Shown here: piece by piece, positions 34,592 to 43,315 of the stretch
Layout: each line of letters opens with the position of its first letter
Position numbering within the stretch: the first letter of the stretch is position 1
Source of the DNA: Candidatus Woesearchaeota archaeon
Lineage (GTDB): Archaea > Nanobdellota > Nanobdellia > Woesearchaeales > GW2011-AR9
DNA length: 64,000 nucleotides
Assembly (NCBI GenBank): GCA_016188115.1
Contig: JACPIK010000002.1
Span: 1,314,077-1,378,076, forward strand
Direction of reading: 5' to 3'
Position numbers and translations under genes: made by a program
Notes under the pieces: model-generated
The model's database searches: none
What the model saw: only the letters and a program-made list of their open reading frames with translations
What the model was told of the DNA's origin: nothing

Positions 34592-34924
34592 TTATCTATC
34601 TTGTTCTTTTTGTACATCGTATTGTCCGGGCAATAGAAGATCACAAGTATACATCCCTTCAATAGGTAAGGTTACCCTATCTCCTACTTGAAGATTCCAT
34701 GGTCGTTGTGTAAGATCATCAGATTGCATCGGTTGACTTTTATCCGCACAGTATGCTATTACATTGTTGACGACTACTTGAAAAGTTGTTTTTTGGTAAT
34801 TCTGGTTAGGGAAAACATTCTCCCTTTGGGTTACAATTCCTTGCTGGTCTGCTAACGCAATATATCCTAAAATTCCAACTAGGCTCATTCCGAGGATTCC
34901 TCTTTTTAAGTTTTGATTTTTCAT
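34592..34924 (-). CDS. Hypothetical membrane-anchored protein, 110 aa
   Basis: The N-terminus (basic MKNQNLKRG followed by ILGMSLVGILGYIALA) is a signal anchor, so the remaining 85 residues probably face outward. Two Cys in the outside part (IAYCADK and YTCDLLL) could form a disulfide. No domain match. It belongs to the leftward three-gene set at 34-35.7 kb. Confidence 0.5.
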   Translation of the reverse strand: MKNQNLKRGILGMSLVGILGYIALADQQGIVTQRENVFPNQNYQKTTFQVVVNNVIAYCADKSQPMQSDDLTQRPWNLQVGDRVTLPIEGMYTCDLLLPGQYDVQKEQDR

Positions 34925-34986
34925 GGTTTATTCTCTCTATGTTTCGCTTTTTTTTGTGTAATGTTTCTTTCTCGTATTTCACAAAT

Positions 34987-35718
34987 CTATATTTCTGGGA
35001 AATCTCTTGAAATTTTTGCAGAAGTATACAGGGAAGCGCTTCGTCCAGATATAACTAATAGGCATCGGTCTGCTGAAAGATCACCAAATAGTCCCTGCCG
35101 GGTTCGTGCAGCAACATCTGGTTGAAAAGAGCTGAAACTAACATAATTCCCGCCATTGTTGGGAAGGTTCGCTGCCATTTGTGCTGCAGAATCGTAAACC
35201 TGTCCTAAAATTTTTACTCCGTCATCAGCTACATATCTTCCTGCAATTCTAAATCCACCATTTATCTGAAGGTCATTTATGTTGGTGATCCCTGATGAAG
35301 GTCCAAACGAGATATATGACTGGGCATCTTGGAAGCGACCATCTTGTCGACCATCCTTAAATTGTACCTCAAGAACAGCATTTGTTTTTTTTGCAGGTTC
35401 TAACTTAGCAAGAGCGACTTCCCTTGGCCTAGCAATAAAACATGCGCTTACATAAAGATCCCGGTCGCGACCACCTCGACTTTCAAATACTGGTCCTGTG
35501 CTTCTCAAAGTGGGATCAGCGCGTACAATTCGTTCCATAAGTTCTAAAGCTTGAGAAACAGGTACGGGCTCATGCCAGTAGGGAGATTGACCAACTTCTC
35601 TATAACAGCGACTTGCTCCTTGGATATCGAGGACGCGTGCGGTTGCCGGAATTGCTCCATTTTGAATTAAATTTGTTAATGTTTGTCTTACTTCTAATTG
35701 TTTATTGTAGCTTATCAT
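34987..35718 (-). CDS. Hypothetical protein, 243 aa
   Basis: A soluble 243-aa protein starting MISYNKQLEVRQTLTNLIQN. Two regions stand out by composition, a central Gly/Asp/Arg stretch (FKDGRQDGRFQDAQSY) and an Asn/Gly stretch (LPNNGGNYVSFS), but no known motif is visible. It opens the leftward hypothetical set and diverges from the AbrB-PhoU-like gene, whose operator-like palindrome is in their shared intergenic region. Confidence 0.5.
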   Translation of the reverse strand: MISYNKQLEVRQTLTNLIQNGAIPATARVLDIQGASRCYREVGQSPYWHEPVPVSQALELMERIVRADPTLRSTGPVFESRGGRDRDLYVSACFIARPREVALAKLEPAKKTNAVLEVQFKDGRQDGRFQDAQSYISFGPSSGITNINDLQINGGFRIAGRYVADDGVKILGQVYDSAAQMAANLPNNGGNYVSFSSFQPDVAARTRQGLFGDLSADRCLLVISGRSASLYTSAKISRDFPEI

Positions 35719-35785
35719 GTTTAATCACCATTAATGTTATTACTGTACAATTACTAATGGCTCTATTAAATATCTTTTTACTATC

Positions 35786-35806
35786 AAAGATATGTTGCAT
35801 ATCTTT
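35786..35806. promoter_or_regulatory. Palindrome upstream of the AbrB-PhoU-like gene
   Basis: AAAGATAT-GTTGC-ATATCTTT is a perfect 8-bp inverted repeat, placed just before a TATA-like CTTATAAAT (about 35817-35824) and 40 bases before the ATG at 35847. A further half-site ATATCTTTTTA lies at about 35770-35780. Likely operator, possibly for autoregulation by the AbrB-type domain. Confidence 0.55.
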
Positions 35807-35846
35807 TCACACAAATCTTATAAATGGACAAAAGAATAAAGTAAGA

Positions 35847-36728
35847 ATGCGTCGAAAACTCATCAAGCAAGGTGGTTCAGGTCTAACCCTCTACATCCCT
35901 AAAAAATGGCTTGATCAACATAGACTTAGGGCTGGCGATGAACTTGAGATTGAAGAGAAAGAAGGAAAATTGGTGTTAGCAACACAGCATCAACAAAAAG
36001 AGCCCAGTCAAATAAATATCACTATTCCCTTGATTCGTGAAAGTGTTACTCGCACGTTGATTGTGAATGCGTATCGCGCAGGGTATGATAAATTGTTTGT
36101 AACATACGATGGTAAGCAGGAGGATCTGAATACGGTTGTGGAACAGCATTTAATAGGTTTTGAAGTCTTTAGGAAGAAGGAGAAACTGTATTCTATCGAG
36201 AGTGTGGCCGAGCCAAACTATGATAATTTTGAAAACATCATTGAAAAGCAATTCTTTATGGTTCTCGAGATTTTACGCACACTGGAAACGGCAGATTGCA
36301 GCGAATTGACACACAAAATCCAGAGGTATGATAATTTCTTAAAACGCTGTATCTCCAAAAACGTCGTCTCTGTAAAAGCCATGCCGTTTTTGTGGCAGTT
36401 TTTGAGTAATGTAGCCCACATTGCACGACAGGGTTATCATTTCAACAAACTGTTAAGAAATACGAAGAGAAAATTCACCCCAAAAGAAAAACAGTTCTTC
36501 CAAGAGATTATTGGCATGTTTGGAGTGCTCCAAAAGTCATATTTAGGTAAAAAAATTGAACCTCTTTTTGCTTTACATGAATTAGATAAAAAAATTCTTC
36601 AAGAGAAGGGAATGAAGTTACTTCAATCAGAAAAACCAACACATATGCACTATCTCCTCACGATTGGTAGATTGATTTATCTTGCCAATACACCGCTTGA
36701 GGGATATCTTCAAGAGTTTGCTCATTAA
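35847..36728 (+). CDS. AbrB-domain/PhoU-like regulator
   Basis: ATG 35847 gives 293 aa. The first 50 residues form an AbrB/SpoVT DNA-binding strand-swap domain (RKLIKQGGSGLTLYIPKKWL, then LRAGDELEIEEKEGKLVL). The rest is helical and resembles the PhoU helical bundle of archaeal phosphate-uptake regulators with this layout. No pst phosphate transporter is near, so phosphate control is only a family-based guess. The upstream palindrome suggests self-control. Confidence 0.8.
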   Translation: MRRKLIKQGGSGLTLYIPKKWLDQHRLRAGDELEIEEKEGKLVLATQHQQKEPSQINITIPLIRESVTRTLIVNAYRAGYDKLFVTYDGKQEDLNTVVEQHLIGFEVFRKKEKLYSIESVAEPNYDNFENIIEKQFFMVLEILRTLETADCSELTHKIQRYDNFLKRCISKNVVSVKAMPFLWQFLSNVAHIARQGYHFNKLLRNTKRKFTPKEKQFFQEIIGMFGVLQKSYLGKKIEPLFALHELDKKILQEKGMKLLQSEKPTHMHYLLTIGRLIYLANTPLEGYLQEFAH

Positions 36729-36730
36729 GA

Positions 36731-38116
36731 TTATTCCTTCATCTCTCCTGCATCCCAACGAACTGCTTGTTCCCAGACTCGATCTGGAATGGCATTAAGA
36801 GCAGCCTCATATCTATCGAAAACAAGTTGGGCAACCGGAATAAACTTTCCTTGCGTCGATACCGTTGCTAAAACTTTCTGTGCCGTTGCTCTATGATGTT
36901 CTTCTTCTTTGTATTTAATGAAAATATCTTGAAAGGTTGTTGCTTGCGCAAGCTCTCGAAGAGCATAATTAGCGCCACGAAGATTAACCGCAAATCGCGC
37001 AAAAGGCAAATATCGTGCGAAATCTTCTCGATCAATTATTGTTCCGGTTTGATGTTCCCATTCACGAAGATAGAGTTCGACCATCTCTTGCTTTTTGTCT
37101 TCTTCATGAAGAGTTACCATCATCTGGTTATATCCTCCCAAACGAATTGGAAGGTATCCATCAATAACGCGAGCAATAGCTTCTTGCATACTTGAACGTT
37201 GGATGCCGTTAAAATCACTTACTTTAATTTTATACTGGGGGTTTCCGTTTTTGCCTTCATCTAACCCATACATATTTTTGGGAAATACATTACCAGTCCA
37301 GCAAGGAAATTTTTGTGTAGCTTCATCTAGATTTTGAGCGATTTCATCAAGAGCAGCCAAGTCCTGTTTTGTACCCCAAGGAATTGTTTGAGCAAGTCGT
37401 AACGCATGATAGTTAAATCTTGCCTGTAGTCGTGATACTCTGGTCCCTTTTACAACTCTGATAATGGCTTCATCAATTAGTTCCCTTTTGAGTTCGCTAC
37501 CCAAGATTGCAGCAATAGCAGTATCAACTTGAGCAACTAAAGGTCCCGCTTGTTGTTGATAACTTGTGATGAGTGAGTTTCCTAGCCATCCTCGTGTTCG
37601 TTCAAATTCTCCCCCATAATATCCACTCCTTGCTAATGCGGTTTCGATATCTTCGCCAAGATGTTCAATATATAACTCTCTTCCCTGTTCCGGTTGCATA
37701 ATATGTGGCACAGGCACTCTTCTTTGATACAATGCTTGATGGATGGTATATTCCCGATCATTAAGAGTAGCACCTTGATCTTTAATTACAACACTCTGTC
37801 GGTTTAAAAGTAAGGTTAACCCTGCAGGACCGTTTACCTCGCAAAAAGGCGTATTTTCTTGCCTTACTGATGCGGTTGTTCTTCCACCAGTCAGATCTCG
37901 TGTTTGTCGAGCAAAAATTTGCGCAAGGAATGATTCTGCATCAGCGTTTAAACCGACGCTTGCTCTTGCCTTACTCATAAGATACGCATTTTCACGAAGA
38001 TCACTATCTTGCCACATTTGAGAAACTGGGGGACCGGTCCACGTAATGGGGGGTGTTAACGTATCTGGAGAACCAAATAATCTAAACGTATAATCTTGGT
38101 GTGGGTCTGCTCTCAT
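36731..38116 (-). CDS. Kinase-fold-like protein with altered catalytic loop, 461 aa
   Basis: Features of an APH/protein-kinase fold can be traced: VVIKDQ with K112, E122 on the next helix, a hinge-like LYIEHLGED, then WTGNVFPKN at 273-281 and KVSDFNG with D301. In the HxDx4N loop the Asp position is N276 while the metal-binding N281 and D301 remain, so phosphotransfer is uncertain. The gene follows a 45-aa RHH gene with an ATGA overlap. The target is unknown. Confidence 0.55.
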   Translation of the reverse strand: MRADPHQDYTFRLFGSPDTLTPPITWTGPPVSQMWQDSDLRENAYLMSKARASVGLNADAESFLAQIFARQTRDLTGGRTTASVRQENTPFCEVNGPAGLTLLLNRQSVVIKDQGATLNDREYTIHQALYQRRVPVPHIMQPEQGRELYIEHLGEDIETALARSGYYGGEFERTRGWLGNSLITSYQQQAGPLVAQVDTAIAAILGSELKRELIDEAIIRVVKGTRVSRLQARFNYHALRLAQTIPWGTKQDLAALDEIAQNLDEATQKFPCWTGNVFPKNMYGLDEGKNGNPQYKIKVSDFNGIQRSSMQEAIARVIDGYLPIRLGGYNQMMVTLHEEDKKQEMVELYLREWEHQTGTIIDREDFARYLPFARFAVNLRGANYALRELAQATTFQDIFIKYKEEEHHRATAQKVLATVSTQGKFIPVAQLVFDRYEAALNAIPDRVWEQAVRWDAGEMKE

Positions 38117-38250
38117 TTCCTTGCCTCCACTAGCTGCAAAATAGCTTCTTCTACTAAATGGGAACGATTTCGATACTTGCGTCTATCGGATGAGGCCAAT
38201 AACTTTTGCATAGTCTCAGCTTCAAGTGATATACTCAAACGTATCTTCAT
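38113..38250 (-). CDS. Ribbon-helix-helix DNA-binding protein, 45 aa
   Basis: A short frame from ATG 38250: a strand MKIRLSISLEAETMQKLLAS followed by RNRSHLVEEAILQLVEA, the classic CopG/Arc-type RHH layout with an Arg/Ser turn. It should dimerise and bind DNA repeats. Its TGA overlaps the ATG of the kinase-like gene (ATGA), so both are translated together. Two AAAAGT(T)ATTACTA direct repeats flank its TATA box and are likely its operator. Confidence 0.8.
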   Translation of the reverse strand: MKIRLSISLEAETMQKLLASSDRRKYRNRSHLVEEAILQLVEARK

Positions 38251-38258
38251 ACGTACGA

Positions 38259-38301
38259 AAAAGTATTACTACTTTATAAAACTTCACAAAAGTTATTACT
38301 A
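38259..38301. promoter_or_regulatory. Direct repeats flanking the RHH gene TATA box
   Basis: AAAAGTATTACTA at 38259-38271 and AAAAGTTATTACTA at 38288-38301 lie on either side of a TTTATAAA box (about 38273-38280). Together with CGTACG near the start codon they look like operator sites for the RHH repressor. A leaderless transcript from about 38250 would be blocked by occupancy. Confidence 0.5.
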
Positions 38302-38311
38302 ATAAGTGGCA

Positions 38312-39520
38312 TCATTTCCTCAACGCATCCACGGGCTGCAGCTTCGCCGCCTGTCTAGCTGGCAATACTCCTGAACCAGCGCCAACGACAAATGCAAATA
38401 CTAATGCACCAATCACCAACCAAATGGAAACATCTGCTCGTATCAAGAACGATTCAAACATTTGATAGCCAATATATTCAACACCTTTGCTAATTCCTAT
38501 ACCTAACAATACTCCAATCGCACCACCAAACAAACCAAGCATTCCAGATTCAATAATAAATAATGTTTGAATTTGTTTTTGTGTCGCACCTACTGCTTTC
38601 ATAATCCCTATTTCTCGTGTTCTCTCAACTACTGCAGTATACATCGTGTTCATAATTCCTAAACCACCAACCAACAGAGAAATCGCTGCAATTCCTACTA
38701 AAACACCTTGAATAATTACTAGAATAGTATTAAGAGTGGCCAATAATTGTTCCGGCGTCTCTACCACAAAATTTTCTTTTCCTTTTTCAACATCACGAGT
38801 TTTTCGTAACTCTTTTTCCACTTGCTCTCGTACTGCGTTAATATCTTCACTCTGTCCTACTCTTGCTGCGACAATATCTACCTCTGTGTTAATATCTAAT
38901 AAATCTCGTAATGCCGCTTCTTCAATCACAACGGTAGTATCTTTCTGGGGATTTCCTGATTTCTTAAGAATTCCTGCAATTTGAAATGGTTTTCCTTGAA
39001 CTAATAATCTGTCTCGCAGTAAAACTGGTTTCTCAAAATACGATTGTGAAACATCCGAACCAATAAGCGCTTCACTTGCATCGTTGGGAAATCGTCCTTC
39101 AGCAAGGATATAATTATTAGATTCAATAACTAAATCTTGTTCCTCTTTATCTTTCGGAAAAGACACTACATAACTATACTTAATTTCATCTTTAAACTCA
39201 AATTTGGCTGTGCGAATAAGTCTTGCTACTGCTAAATCAATTCCTGCAACTCTTTCGACAGTTTCTTTTTCTTTAATAGTAAGCGGCACACTAGTTCCTG
39301 TTCCGGGAGGACCAAACCCTCCTCCTGCTGCTTGTACTATGATCTTATCTGTGCCTAGAGAAATAAATTGTTCTTGGATAGCATTTTTAAGACCCTGACT
39401 CAACGAAAGAAGTGCTACTACTGCAGCAATACCAATAAAAATTCCCAGCATAGTTAACCAAGAACGCAAACGTCGTCTCTTCGTACTTTGATATGCTAAG
39501 TTCACATACGCACTGATCAT
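38312..39520 (-). CDS. MacB/FtsX-type ABC transporter permease
   Basis: ATG 39520 gives 402 aa with the MacB layout: an N-terminal helix (MLGIFIGIAAVVALLSLS), a periplasmic-type MacB-PCD domain of about 220 residues, then three FtsX helices with the motif VGGLGIMNTMYTAVVERTRE in front of the second half. Such permeases work with an ATPase as exporters or mechanotransmitters. No ATPase gene lies beside it. The start overlaps the stop of the upstream CARDB gene (ATGA). Confidence 0.88.
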   Translation of the reverse strand: MISAYVNLAYQSTKRRRLRSWLTMLGIFIGIAAVVALLSLSQGLKNAIQEQFISLGTDKIIVQAAGGGFGPPGTGTSVPLTIKEKETVERVAGIDLAVARLIRTAKFEFKDEIKYSYVVSFPKDKEEQDLVIESNNYILAEGRFPNDASEALIGSDVSQSYFEKPVLLRDRLLVQGKPFQIAGILKKSGNPQKDTTVVIEEAALRDLLDINTEVDIVAARVGQSEDINAVREQVEKELRKTRDVEKGKENFVVETPEQLLATLNTILVIIQGVLVGIAAISLLVGGLGIMNTMYTAVVERTREIGIMKAVGATQKQIQTLFIIESGMLGLFGGAIGVLLGIGISKGVEYIGYQMFESFLIRADVSIWLVIGALVFAFVVGAGSGVLPARQAAKLQPVDALRK

Positions 39521-40740
39521 TGTTTTGCTTTTTTCTTTTTGAAGCGTTTGTAGGCAAAATATCCACCAACACCAAGAATAATCAGAATTGCCCATATCAT
39601 TCCTGATCCAGATTCAACAAGACCAAATTTTTTGAGGTCTCTTGACGAATATAATGGTAATTCTAATGTGAACTCTTGTTGAAATGGTCGATTGTTTGCA
39701 TCGTGATAACTTAACTTTATCGGAATGGAAACATTTTGCACATCTGTGGCATAAATGGACAATTCTTCAGTTTCCGTATCATCAGCATCAATATCTCCTA
39801 CATAAAAATAAGAGCTAGGGGTAAGTAAACGATAACTCTCACTAGGAAGTAAAGTAAATTCGACATATTTTACATCTGTTGCTCCTGCATTAGCAATCTC
39901 AAAAGTCACTTTGCCCTGACTTTGCGCTTGGAGCAGTGTTGTTTTCTTAATGTATGGGCGAACTTTAGGTACATCTCCTACGCTTACTGCAACGAGATCT
40001 TTTACTACGGTTGTATTGGCTCGTTCATCATTATATGAAATAATCACGGGAATTTTATACAGACCGGGTATAGCATCAGGCGTTGCAATTAATGAAAAAG
40101 TCAATGCTTTTTGAAAAGTAGGGTCTAATTGTTTGAGGATCTGTAATGATGATCCTTGATACGGGGCAAAGGGAATACTTCCATTTTCTAATTGCATCTG
40201 CATTCGAATATCCTGCAATCTGGAAGGTCCTACATTTTGCACTACAATTGATACTGTTGCTGTTTCACCAGGAGGCACTTGCTTTGGTTCTACAATAATC
40301 TCTTTAAGATACAAAAGGGGATCTTGGGTTCGAATATCAACTAAAAATTCATCATCTTCAAATACTTTAGTCACTCCATCATATCGTGCTTCAAGTTCAA
40401 TCTCTGTTCGCTTACCAACTGCTTTCTCATCAACTTTAATGTCATATTCTACAATTACTGTATCTGAACCAGCCCGCAGAATACCAATATTCTTATCAAT
40501 CTGATTTCCATATACTCTAAACGGATACTGTTCCCGTAGATGAATCACGACATCACTTCCGGTCTGTCCCCCATTATTCTGGACTTGAAATCTAAGATGT
40601 ACTACTTGACCAGGTTCAACCGGATCAGGTGTTTGAGAAAGAAGGGTGATGGAAATAGCTGGGCCCTCAGCACGACTTTGGGCATACACTGCAGTTACAA
40701 CTAAGAGCAAACTAAGAGTAAAAATAATTAATTTATTCAT
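39517..40740 (-). CDS. Secreted CARDB/COG1361-like protein with C-terminal membrane anchor
   Basis: A 407-aa extracytoplasmic protein: signal peptide MNKLIIFTLSLLLVVTAVYA, three or so CARDB-like beta domains (repeated VEPGQVVHLRFQVQNNG and PPGETATVSIVVQNVG segments), and a C-terminal helix (MIWAILIILGVGGYFAYKRF) with a basic tail. COG1361-type proteins often sit with MacB permeases in archaea, and here the genes overlap by four bases. The pair may act in surface-protein or peptide export. Confidence 0.85.
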   Translation of the reverse strand: MNKLIIFTLSLLLVVTAVYAQSRAEGPAISITLLSQTPDPVEPGQVVHLRFQVQNNGGQTGSDVVIHLREQYPFRVYGNQIDKNIGILRAGSDTVIVEYDIKVDEKAVGKRTEIELEARYDGVTKVFEDDEFLVDIRTQDPLLYLKEIIVEPKQVPPGETATVSIVVQNVGPSRLQDIRMQMQLENGSIPFAPYQGSSLQILKQLDPTFQKALTFSLIATPDAIPGLYKIPVIISYNDERANTTVVKDLVAVSVGDVPKVRPYIKKTTLLQAQSQGKVTFEIANAGATDVKYVEFTLLPSESYRLLTPSSYFYVGDIDADDTETEELSIYATDVQNVSIPIKLSYHDANNRPFQQEFTLELPLYSSRDLKKFGLVESGSGMIWAILIILGVGGYFAYKRFKKKKAKQ

Positions 40741-40806
40741 CTCGCCACCTTTTTTTTGTAAGAATAGAAAGCAGACTCTAGATTTTATAAATGTGTGGGT
40801 CTTGGA

Positions 40807-41967
40807 TTAACCTAAATGCCCTACATATCGTGAAAACTCTTCTTCAGCAATTTGTCGAAATGTCTTATCTGTTATTAATGCGTTTGGATCTCCATCGGGA
40901 AAATGAACAAAAACGGGTCTTTCTGCCAGATTACGTCGCACTACTTGATGAAATGTTGGCAATAATTTTGTTCTGGGAGCAGTTTCCGCAACTCCCATTT
41001 TAGCTTTTGCAAGCGCATCAACATAATTAACTAACAACCAGCCAATATTAAATGAGTAGTTTCCTTCACCAACACGCACCGGTATACATTTTCCTTCACC
41101 AATTTCCACTTCTAAACTAGGTATGGGGTTTGTATCTTTGCGCGGATCAATAATCGCACTCAAACTCGAATCTTGGTGTCGCCCAGCAATAATATCACCA
41201 ATTTTTCCTTGAGGTCCAGTGTAATACAACAAAAGCCGTGTTGTTCCATATCCTTCTCTATTCTCATCTACAAATGCACCTGTAAAAAAATGATCGGCCT
41301 CTAAACCATAGACTCCATGAACCAGTCCGCTTAAAGCGAGTCGACCAATTACATCAAAGCCACGATGAACTTTTGGAAAAACATTTGTGAATGCATGTTG
41401 TAGAAATTGTTTTTCTGGTACCGTTAACCCTCTTAGTGGTCCACCTTCCAATTGCGCAACTCCTTCTTTTACTTGCAATGTCCGCTGTTCGCTAAAACGA
41501 GAGGTCGTTTCAACATTTGGCCATCCTAAATGATATTTTCTATTTCCTGGATTGCCAGTGATCGAATGATACCAAGAGGATTTCCACAATTCTGGTCCAG
41601 AATCATATCTTTCTTCACCTGGGGCGATGTATCCTGTTTTACGGCGATCCCCCGGAAATTGCTTAAGAATAGTTGGATCAAGAGAGAAAAGCAAATCCAT
41701 GCCCTCATACGCATCATGCATCAGTTCTGGTGGAAGAAAACGTCCTTCATCACGTAATGCTCCAAAGCCTATCGCCAGATTTGCATCTCCCATGGGTTTG
41801 GCAAGTCGTGTAATTTCTGTTCTTGCATCGCGTTTTATGGCATCTTCATATGCTGCAACATTAAATGGGGTTAACTCTAGAACTGGTCGTTGTTCATTTC
41901 CTACGTATTGGATGTTCCCTACTTGCTCAAAACGTGCTTGTAAGTCGGCATCTAAAAATTGGTGCAT
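40807..41967 (-). CDS. Isopenicillin-N-synthase-like 2-oxoglutarate/Fe(II) oxygenase
   Basis: A 386-aa protein with the double-stranded beta-helix ligands of the IPNS-like dioxygenases: H264-x-D266 in AGRHQDSSLSAI, H340 in LPTFHQVVRR, and R350 (RPVFVHF) in the 2-oxoglutarate/substrate position. YSFNIGWLLVNY matches the NIGD-type strand. The N-terminal half resembles the DIOX_N layout. Such enzymes hydroxylate or cyclise small molecules and are mainly bacterial or eukaryotic. The substrate is unknown, and no biosynthetic cluster is present. Confidence 0.72.
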   Translation of the reverse strand: MHQFLDADLQARFEQVGNIQYVGNEQRPVLELTPFNVAAYEDAIKRDARTEITRLAKPMGDANLAIGFGALRDEGRFLPPELMHDAYEGMDLLFSLDPTILKQFPGDRRKTGYIAPGEERYDSGPELWKSSWYHSITGNPGNRKYHLGWPNVETTSRFSEQRTLQVKEGVAQLEGGPLRGLTVPEKQFLQHAFTNVFPKVHRGFDVIGRLALSGLVHGVYGLEADHFFTGAFVDENREGYGTTRLLLYYTGPQGKIGDIIAGRHQDSSLSAIIDPRKDTNPIPSLEVEIGEGKCIPVRVGEGNYSFNIGWLLVNYVDALAKAKMGVAETAPRTKLLPTFHQVVRRNLAERPVFVHFPDGDPNALITDKTFRQIAEEEFSRYVGHLG

Positions 41968-42029
41968 AAGTACTTCCGAAGTTTTTATGGTTTATATCTT
42001 TTATTATCCAAAATGATCTATCACTGTTC

Positions 42030-42074
42030 TTATAACTCCTCTACAACCCATTTTAATCAATTTATAACTCCTCT
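42030..42074. repeat. 13-nt direct repeat in a promoter region
   Basis: TTATAACTCCTCT occurs at 42030-42042 and again at 42062-42074, 32 bases apart, each with a TATA-like core. They precede the nucleotidyltransferase gene at 42121 and may be tandem promoters or protein-binding sites. Confidence 0.4.
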
Positions 42075-42120
42075 CCAATAGTTAAAAGACTTAATAAGCT
42101 GCTTTTGCTTCAAACCATCC

Positions 42121-42930
42121 ATGGAGTTCAAAATCGAACGTCGTGTACCACGAAATACACAAAAATACCCCACTGATGATTTACAACTTTCTCGTAAATT
42201 TGCTCAAGAATTAAGTAAAGAATTAGGAGATTTTCTCATGGGGGTCGTTGTTTTTGGCAGTGTTGCACGAAAACAATCTACTGAGCAAAGCGATATTGAT
42301 ATCCTTATAATCACTGATGATACTAATTATATCATTACTGAACCTCTCATCGAAGGTTATCGCCTCATTGTTGAACGAGTTATGGAAAAAATTTCAAGTC
42401 GTTTTCACATAACCTCCATGACCTTCACCACATTCTGGGAACAGTCTCGTGCCGGTGATCCTATTGTTGTGAATATTTTGCGTGATGGAGTAGGTCTCTA
42501 TGATACTGGTTTTTTCTCACCTCTTCAAGGTCTTTTACAAAGCGGCAAAGTACGTCCATCAGAAGAAAGCATATGGCACTATTTTGGACGTTCTCCTCGC
42601 ACTTTACTCAACTCCCGTTGGCACGTTCTCCAAGCAACATTAGATCTTTATTGGGGTGTCATTGACGCTGCCCACGCTGCACTTATGCGAGCAAACCAAG
42701 TGCCCCCTACCCCTGAACATGTTGCTGATTTGCTTGAAACAGTATACGTTAAAAAAGGACTCCTTCCTAAAAAATATGTTGAAGTTATGCGTATGTTTTA
42801 TCGATTAAGTAAAGACATCACCCATCGTGAAATCAAAGACGTCAATGGCAAAGAATATGATCAATTGTATTCCCAAGCTGACGATTTTGTTAAAGTCATG
42901 AGAAAACTGGTAGAAAGAGGGAAGTATTAA
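42121..42930 (+). CDS. MNT nucleotidyltransferase-HEPN fusion protein
   Basis: A 269-aa fusion. Residues about 40-66 hold the polymerase-beta-type motif [20 protein letters not shown] (G46-S47 and D58xD60), which binds Mg-NTP. The C-terminal half ([20 protein letters not shown], then helices) resembles HEPN domains. MNT and HEPN proteins usually form a two-gene toxin-antitoxin or nucleotide-transfer pair; here both seem joined. The active RxxxxH of HEPN RNases is not seen. Antitoxin-type AMP transfer is a possibility. Confidence 0.7.
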   Translation: MEFKIERRVPRNTQKYPTDDLQLSRKFAQELSKELGDFLMGVVVFGSVARKQSTEQSDIDILIITDDTNYIITEPLIEGYRLIVERVMEKISSRFHITSMTFTTFWEQSRAGDPIVVNILRDGVGLYDTGFFSPLQGLLQSGKVRPSEESIWHYFGRSPRTLLNSRWHVLQATLDLYWGVIDAAHAALMRANQVPPTPEHVADLLETVYVKKGLLPKKYVEVMRMFYRLSKDITHREIKDVNGKEYDQLYSQADDFVKVMRKLVERGKY

Positions 42931-43268
42931 TACAACCTTTTCCCATTCTCAACTTTTCTCTCAACTGTTGCGAGAATCACGCCTTTCTCACCATCAAATC
43001 CCATCGTCAATACTTCAGAAATAAACGGACCGATCTGTTTGGGTGCAAAATTAACAACGCACAAAACTTGTTTGCCTACTAATTCTTCTTTAGAGTAATA
43101 CGCAGTAATTTGAGCACTCGAATTTTTGATTCCTATCTCGCCAAGATCGATCTTCAGCTTATACGCAGGTTTGCGTGCTTGGGGAAAATCCTCAGCAGTA
43201 ATGATTGTGCCAACGCGGATGTCCACGTTGTGAAAATCCTCATAGGTAATTGTCGGTTGCATTTTCAT
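42927..43268 (-). CDS. csaA: CsaA-type tRNA-binding-domain protein
   Basis: A 113-aa OB-fold protein with the EMAPII/CsaA core: [40 protein letters not shown] and [20 protein letters not shown]. The family is a dimeric tRNA-binding or chaperone-like protein in bacteria and archaea. The alternative is a stray MetRS beta domain, but the length and the KQIGPF motif fit CsaA. The stop overlaps the end of the MNT gene by four bases, on the other strand. Confidence 0.93.
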   Translation of the reverse strand: MKMQPTITYEDFHNVDIRVGTIITAEDFPQARKPAYKLKIDLGEIGIKNSSAQITAYYSKEELVGKQVLCVVNFAPKQIGPFISEVLTMGFDGEKGVILATVERKVENGKRLY

Positions 43269-43315
43269 CTTAAGTTCAGTTCTGGTATTTCTACTTTTAC
43301 CCGAACATATTCGGG

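Noticed and set aside
38096-38302. A 68-aa rightward frame
   Set aside because: It is the opposite strand of the RHH gene and its promoter; the leftward RHH reading is much better supported.
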